Assembly: GCF_025370935.1 (NCBI RefSeq)
Contig: NC_133472.1
Location: 24,099,626 to 24,163,625, forward strand
DNA: 64,000 bases
Direction of reading: 5' to 3'
Source of the DNA: Choristoneura fumiferana
Taxonomy: Eukaryota > Arthropoda > Insecta > Lepidoptera > Tortricidae
The notes beneath the pieces are model-generated. The model searched no databases. It was not told the origin of the DNA and worked only from the letters and a program-made list of their open reading frames with translations. Numbering within the stretch: the stretch's first letter is position 1; each line of letters begins with the position of its first letter. Below, piece after piece: positions 59,926-64,000 of the stretch. The position numbers and the translations under genes are program-made.

Positions 59926-60537
59926 TTAATAACTGGTGTAACCACCATGATTGTCGATAACTGCTTGCAAAAAGAATCGCATCGATGCAACTAGATTTTC
60001 ACACATATTAGAGCCGCGAATACTGTCCCTTATTATTACACAGTGGGCTTCTAACGTAACAGAGTTCGCTTATTTTGGTTATCCCAACGTTGGACATGGT
60101 TATAACACCCATAAATTTTCAATGGGATTTAAATCCGGTGATCTGGCAGGCCAAGGAACGACTTTAATATTATTTTTGTGTTGTTCAAACCAGTCTTACA
60201 CAATACGCGACCGGTGTATTGGGCAGGTTATCTTGCACGAACGTTATGCACGGCACTTGTTCTTCTGGATAGACAATTCTAACAGTGGTCTACCCGATCT
60301 TTGACGATGCAGCAAAGATCCTTCGTCTTGATACCGTCGTACCATAATATAACTGTTTTTATCTGTAACAATATAAATAAACATAAAATAATATAACGTA
60401 GATATCATTTTAATGAAGAAGTTGGTAGGATGAACGTAAACAAAAAAAAAACTCACATTAACTCCAATTTCTCTAGAAATTTCCGATATATTTTTTCCTT
60501 CTTCATATAAATTAATAATTTCACATGTTTTAACCAT
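59926..60537 (-). pseudogene. internally deleted Tc1-like transposase with an intron-like gap
   Basis: The minus strand starts MVKTCEIINLYEEGKNISEI then SREIGVN, a helix-turn-helix of Tc1 type. A 94-base GT..AG segment (60363-60456) interrupts it exactly where the next helix (VILW, then RRYQDEGSLLHRQRSGRP after a 1-base loss) should begin. About 120 residues including the first catalytic Asp are missing. The protein resumes with 'FVQDN' (second Asp), then 'DWFEQHKNNIKVVPWPARSP' with 'DLNPIENLWV' (Glu), and ends 'MCENLVASMRFFLQAVIDNH' with 'GGYTSY' and a stop. Several stops and frame changes make it non-functional. Confidence 0.8.
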
Positions 60538-60782
60538 TTAATATTGCGATGAGAACTCATTTTAAAGAATAATTACGATAATAAGCAGATTCAACTTGAA
60601 AAGACGATCAAACGATGTTGCAAGCAGCTGAACAAGTAGCAAAATCTTTGTAATAAAAACTTAGCCTGGTAGTTTGAAGATCTTCAGTCTACCCTCTTTA
60701 AGTTTCGTTAAACACGCATGACTTACCGATTAATTTTAAGACGACCCGATATAGATCCGATTTTCATCGCTTAAGATAACAG

Positions 60783-61085
60783 TACGATGGTCAAGTGGTT
60801 CTGAACTTCGTTCTTCGTTCGTATGTCACAAGTTCAAATCCCACCAGGCGGTAATATTGAGTTGTGTTTTTGTAAATTTACTGCTAGATTTGGAGATTAC
60901 TAAAGTTGACACTAATTCGCAACATGGGTCTTCGTAAATAAAGAATTTCACTATCATCAGCATCCCAGCCTATAGATACTACACGTCCCACTGCTGGTTC
61001 ACAGGCCTCCTCTCAGAATGAGAGGACTTGGGCCGTAGTTCCCACGCGGGCCCAGTGCGGATTGGGAACTTCACACACACCAAAG
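60783..61085 (+). repeat. tRNA-derived SINE head followed by retrotransposon tail
   Basis: An A-box-like TGGTCAAGTGG and a B-box AGTTCAAATCCC (60790-60842) form a degenerate tRNA head. From 60957 the conserved block ATCATCAGCATCCCAGCCTA, CACTGCTGG, CACAGGCCTCCTCTCAGAAT and GGGCCCAGTGCGGATTGGGA follows; it is common in Lepidoptera. Whether these are one composite SINE or two insertions cannot be told here. Confidence 0.5.
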
Positions 61086-61302
61086 AATTTATCGTTGGAA
61101 TATTTTGAAGGACAAAAACGATAGTAATGCGAATAATAATATTCTCCTTCTCTTACGACAAGTACGAAAGAGACAGAAAATTTGTCGAGATTACAAAAAC
61201 TAGGCAGAGGCAGGATAATTTAGTTACTACGGCAGCGAAATATAAATTTCCAACATGAATATAAAATAATTTTTTTAAGGTCAGTGCCAGCGCCATCTAT
61301 TT

Positions 61303-61470
61303 AACCTTTTAATCAAAAATAAATTTTCTCTGGTTTCGTTGCAATGATTGACATATATCGCAAACCTTCGGATCGGACTTAAATTATAATTAAGTAATAG
61401 TTAATTTGTAATGTTTGTAATCATTTGTGTTAGAGTTTCAATTTTTACAATTTACAATTCCGTAGACAAG
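61303..61470. repeat. 170 bp direct repeat, right copy
   Basis: Near-identical to 58170-58340 (differences such as TGTTAGAG for TGTTTGAG and TTTTTACAA for TGTTTGCAA). Homology begins just before AAAAATAAATTTTC and stops after CCGTAGACAAG in both copies. Confidence 0.8.
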
Positions 61471-62311
61471 GTACATAGCTACTAAGAAAAATTCGTTAAA
61501 TATCATTCTTATATCAAAAAATATTAGTTATTCGGCTTTTGACTAGAATGTTTAAATGTGCTCGCTACTTTTTTACTCGATATTATCACAGGATCGAGAT
61601 AAAATCTCGAAATCTCATCAGTTCGTTATAAAGTCATGAAATTTGGAACTGTTGTTTATAATGCAATATAAGTGAAAATCAAGATGTAATTCCCAAGGGA
61701 ATTTTGTAAGAATTCCGGAATTTCAATTCAACTGCTGTATCTAATGATTAACGTATGCAAAGCCGTGGGTAAATCTAGTAATAAAGAGATTTAAAATAAA
61801 AAATGTTTAAGTATTATCTCTGAAACGTCAAAATTTGACATCTGCCAAAAATTCCACGGAATAAAAAAATAGGGTATAGCTACGACGATGATCGAAGCGA
61901 GGAGGAGTGTTAAGTAGAACTGCGACCCTACAGTCGAGCGAGCGACGCGAGCGTGCCGCGGCAGCAGCGGCCGGCGAAGCGCCATAGCCGACTTTTTTTA
62001 GATATTCACTTAAGGCGCTTCAACGCACGATGCTATGCAGACGTCATAATTTTTTATATCTTACAATACATAATACCATAAATAATAATAACAAACATTC
62101 ATTAAATCCAGTAAACGTTATATCAATTATTTTATAAACCGATTAAACATTGTACACAATGAAATTATCAATTTTGTTCTTATACCAAAAATTTATTATG
62201 CCGCTTAAGTGATTATACTCCACGAAATTATAACAAAAGTTGTTGTATCCGTTGTAAATATAACAAAGTATACGGATCATTACATACCCAAGAAAAGTAG
62301 TAAAAAAAGCT

Positions 62312-62463
62312 ATGGGGCTGGGGCTGGATGGTGAATCCATTGATTAGCGTTAACCGCCGGTTAAATGTGATGCCGTCTCCGTCTACTCGAACAAAACAAA
62401 TAGAGACGGCATCACACCTAACCGCCAATTAACACTAATCAATGGATGGTGAAACAGCCCCTA
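62312..62463. mobile_element. 150 bp palindromic MITE
   Basis: The outer ends are GGGGCTG and CAGCCCC. The inner arms are inverted: CCATTGATTAGCGTTAACCG and TGTGATGCCGTCTC at the left, and GAGACGGCATCACA and AACACTAATCAATGG at the right. Flanking TA dinucleotides fit a TA target. A very common lepidopteran MITE. Confidence 0.75.
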
Positions 62464-62558
62464 AATGTAGAATAATTTACTACGTTACAGAGCTATTAAA
62501 TAAAACGTTGGCTCCAAACAATATTATTACTTGGTAATACTTATTACGTCGATTTCAG

Positions 62559-62610
62559 GATCTAGCAGCCTACGAAGGCTTTCCTGACGGACCAAAATTA
62601 ACCGCGGAGG
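62559..62610 (+). CDS. diamine acetyltransferase-like, coding exon 2
   Basis: A 52-base exon with acceptor CGATTTCAG and donor GTGAGT. It enters in phase 0 and leaves in phase 1. It encodes DLAAYEGFPDGPKLTAE plus the first base of the next codon. This is the family segment that follows helix alpha1, where the human enzyme has 'ELAKYE' and then an 'LTEKDL' stretch. It follows an 11.65 kb first intron and precedes a 223-base second intron. The fit of both phases and of the family pattern makes this small exon secure. Confidence 0.85.
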
Positions 62611-62833
62611 GTGAGTTGATACGACGTTATTAGAAGTACCTAATTCATTACGTTTACGTTAATGCACGAGGAAAGAGAACAGAGTCGAAACGGGTACACA
62701 TTACATTAACCTTCAACGTTACAAATGACTCGATTCTCGACGCATGAAAATGTTTTTTACTTCAATTTCAACATCAATAACTCGGCTCCAACAAAGATAA
62801 GCATGCAAATTGCTTACCAGGTCTCATTTACAG

Positions 62834-63039
62834 ATCTAGTGGAAGATGGTTTCAATAGTAAGCACCCTTGGTTTTTCGTTCTGCTGGCGGAGAAAAACGG
62901 CGAAATCCTGGGATCGGCGTTATGCAACCGCGCCTACTCCAGTTGGTCACGGCGTGCCTTCTATATCGAGGACCTGTACGTGCTCCCTAAGGCCAGACGC
63001 ATGGGCATTGGCCTGCTCCTCATGAAGGCATTGTGTAAA
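62834..63039 (+). CDS. diamine acetyltransferase-like, coding exon 3 (gene continues past the window)
   Basis: The acceptor is CTCATTTACAG and the first two bases finish a GAT codon started in exon 2, giving a family-typical 'LTAEDLVEDGF' across the junction. The exon then carries the core GNAT sheet ('FFVLLAEKNGEILGSALC', 'FYIEDLYVLPKARRMGIG'). The acetyl-CoA pyrophosphate loop R-x-x-G-x-G is seen as RRMGIG, followed by 'LLLMKALCK'. The probable donor is GTTAAG at 63040 (phase 0); GTAAAG at 63035 is an alternative. Reading through gives a stop within 15 codons that the family does not have. The C-terminal third, including the conserved NxxAxxFYxxxG helix, is not in the window because repeats fill it to the right edge. 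Joined residues so far number about 111, against roughly 170 for the family. Confidence 0.85.
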
Positions 63040-63437
63040 GTTAAGATTGCAGCACAATATTATTCATTCTTTAGTCTATTATAGTGCACCATAATCCAGA
63101 AAGCAGACGATAGTTGCAACTTTATTATTATAAGTCGTAGTTTGTAAGTTCCTTAATGAAAATATCATCACAGCACGCAATAAATCTTCTTCTATACCTA
63201 CCTATAAAAGGGTGATGTGACTAAATGACTGACAGACACCGTACAACCTAAAAGACTAGAAGTAATTTGAAATTTGGCAGACATATTCCTTGAGTAACAT
63301 AGAGGTGCACTTAGAAAGGACTTCTAGAAATTCCCGCAAAATAGACTGCTAGTTAAAAATGTTTTTATTATGGATATTTCTTAGGATGCAACACCTAACT
63401 TTTAATTTAAACAACCTTTATTGTCATCACTAACGTC
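63040..63437 (+). other. start of acetyltransferase intron 3
   Basis: From the probable GTTAAG donor, AT-rich intronic sequence leads to the GGTTCCG-ended repeat. No further coding exon is visible. Confidence 0.5.
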
Positions 63438-64000
63438 AAGTAAAAAACCGGCCAAGAGCGTGTTGGACACGCCCAAGATAGGGTTCCGTAGCCATTACGA
63501 AAAAATAAAGTAATAATTTTCTAAGGATTCCGTATTGGGTACGGAATCTTCCAAGTTTAGGTATATTTTATACCTTAACTTAAGGTGCTATTTACTCTTA
63601 AACTAGTAATAATTCTTAAGCAATCTTAGCCGTTATAAATTTTCTTGTAAATTTGATATACTTACTACCACCCTGAATTTTTTAAAAATTTTCCACCTAA
63701 CAGTTTAGATTTTAGAGGGGGGGAAACGCTCGATTTTTAATAAAAATTTGCACTTTATAGTTGAATATTTTGCAAATCAATTGAATTCAAAAATCGTCGT
63801 AGCAACCCCCTAATGGTATCAAACGATACCTCACACTATGGGGTTAGTCGAAGAAAAAACACCCCTACTACGTCTATGGCAGGACAGGTAACCAAATTTT
63901 TTATTTTTTATTTTACCGTTTTACCGGCGTGACTGATATGTATATTCATTCATGCCAAATTACAGTTTTCTTGTACATCAGCAGACCCACTTGCTCGTTT
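63438..64000 (-). repeat. GGTTCCG-ended dispersed repeat, copy 5 (inverted, cut by window edge)
   Basis: It starts AAAAAACCGGCCAAGAGCGT, GTTGGACACGCCCAAGATAG and GGTTCCGTAGCCATTACG, then follows copy 4 closely. The far end lies outside the window. It probably sits in the third intron of the acetyltransferase gene. Confidence 0.7.

Larger units (their letters stand above)
50906..62558 (+). other. intron 1 of the acetyltransferase gene (repeat-filled)
   Basis: This 11.65 kb intron starts with GTAAGA and ends with TTTCAG. It holds, in order, a hAT-type element (51226-51869), an inverted-arm element (about 54410-55560), a composite repeat region with a mirror-arm insertion (55865-57465), a palindrome (57474-57788), a 412 bp TIR element (58775-59186), an internally deleted Tc1-like transposase (59926-60537) and SINE/retrotransposon tails (60783-61085). 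Between them, 51880-53670 and 61480-62300 are AT-rich with no recognised coding sequence. No nested host gene was seen. Confidence 0.7.

Noticed and set aside
60783..60860. Functional tRNA gene
   Set aside because: A- and B-box-like sequences are present but no acceptor stem or cloverleaf closes; it is the head of a SINE.
58170..61470. LTR retrotransposon bounded by the 170 bp repeats
   Set aside because: The repeats do not start TG or end CA, no primer-binding site or polypurine tract was seen, and no gag or pol sequence lies between them.
61791..61985. Minus-strand 64-codon frame with a hydrophobic stretch (FYLTLLLASIIVVAIPYFFI)
   Set aside because: It starts in a GC-rich repeat fragment containing AGAACTGCGACCCTA, also seen in the element at 12.9-13.2 kb, so it is likely repeat sequence.

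Overview
The window is nuclear DNA of a moth or butterfly (Lepidoptera), judged from three things. It is AT-rich with no compact gene order. It carries split genes with GT..AG introns. It is crowded with repeats that are familiar from lepidopteran genomes: Helitron-type sequences beginning with ACTAATATTATAAA, 3' ends of non-LTR retrotransposons with trinucleotide tails, a tRNA-derived SINE, Tc1-like transposases and many TIR elements. Less than 2 percent is recognisable host coding sequence.

Two host genes can be supported, in a head-to-head arrangement. On the minus strand, three exon candidates (43857-43899, 9935-10047 and 7734-8103) look like part of a Pro/His/Gly-rich, regulator-like protein. 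The junction between the last two keeps one open frame across the splice (phase 1 to phase 1). The 43.9 kb exon is a good start codon plus donor below a strong CpG island, but its phase does not join the 10 kb exon directly, so its membership is inferred. The product is not identified and its downstream exons lie mostly or wholly beyond the left edge.

On the plus strand, exons at 50831-50905, 62559-62610 and 62834-63039 splice in phase into the N-terminal two thirds (about 111 residues) of a GNAT enzyme of the diamine acetyltransferase (spermidine/spermine N1-acetyltransferase-like) family. The gene continues past the right edge. Its promoter and 5' leader are tandemly duplicated: about 470 bp at 49822-50289 is repeated at 50314-50833, and the second copy runs straight into the start codon.

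Everything else is intron or intergenic DNA filled by mobile elements. From left to right these are: a SINE at 4.4 kb; a TIR element at 10.4 kb; a TG run plus an 800 bp minisatellite at 11.2-12.2 kb; a 935 bp mirror-arm element at 12.6-13.5 kb; a THAP zinc-finger relic and a broken Tc1-like transposase at 13.8-15.2 kb; Helitron fragments and five copies of a GGTTCCG-ended repeat between 18 and 33 kb and at the right edge; a 770 bp fold-back element at 32 kb; retrotransposon 3' ends at 17, 31.7, 40.4, 41, 45.4, 46.5 and 49 kb; a 47-bp-unit minisatellite at 46 kb; a complete non-autonomous hAT element with a perfect 8-bp target duplication at 51.2 kb; a second mirror-arm element at 56-57 kb; a large palindrome at 57.5 kb; and an internally deleted Tc1-like transposase with an apparent intron at 60 kb.

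No rRNA, intact tRNA, CRISPR array or viral gene was seen. The most unusual observations are the duplicated acetyltransferase promoter and the two unrelated-in-sequence but same-sized elements built of degenerate short words that switch strand at a GC-rich or palindromic centre.
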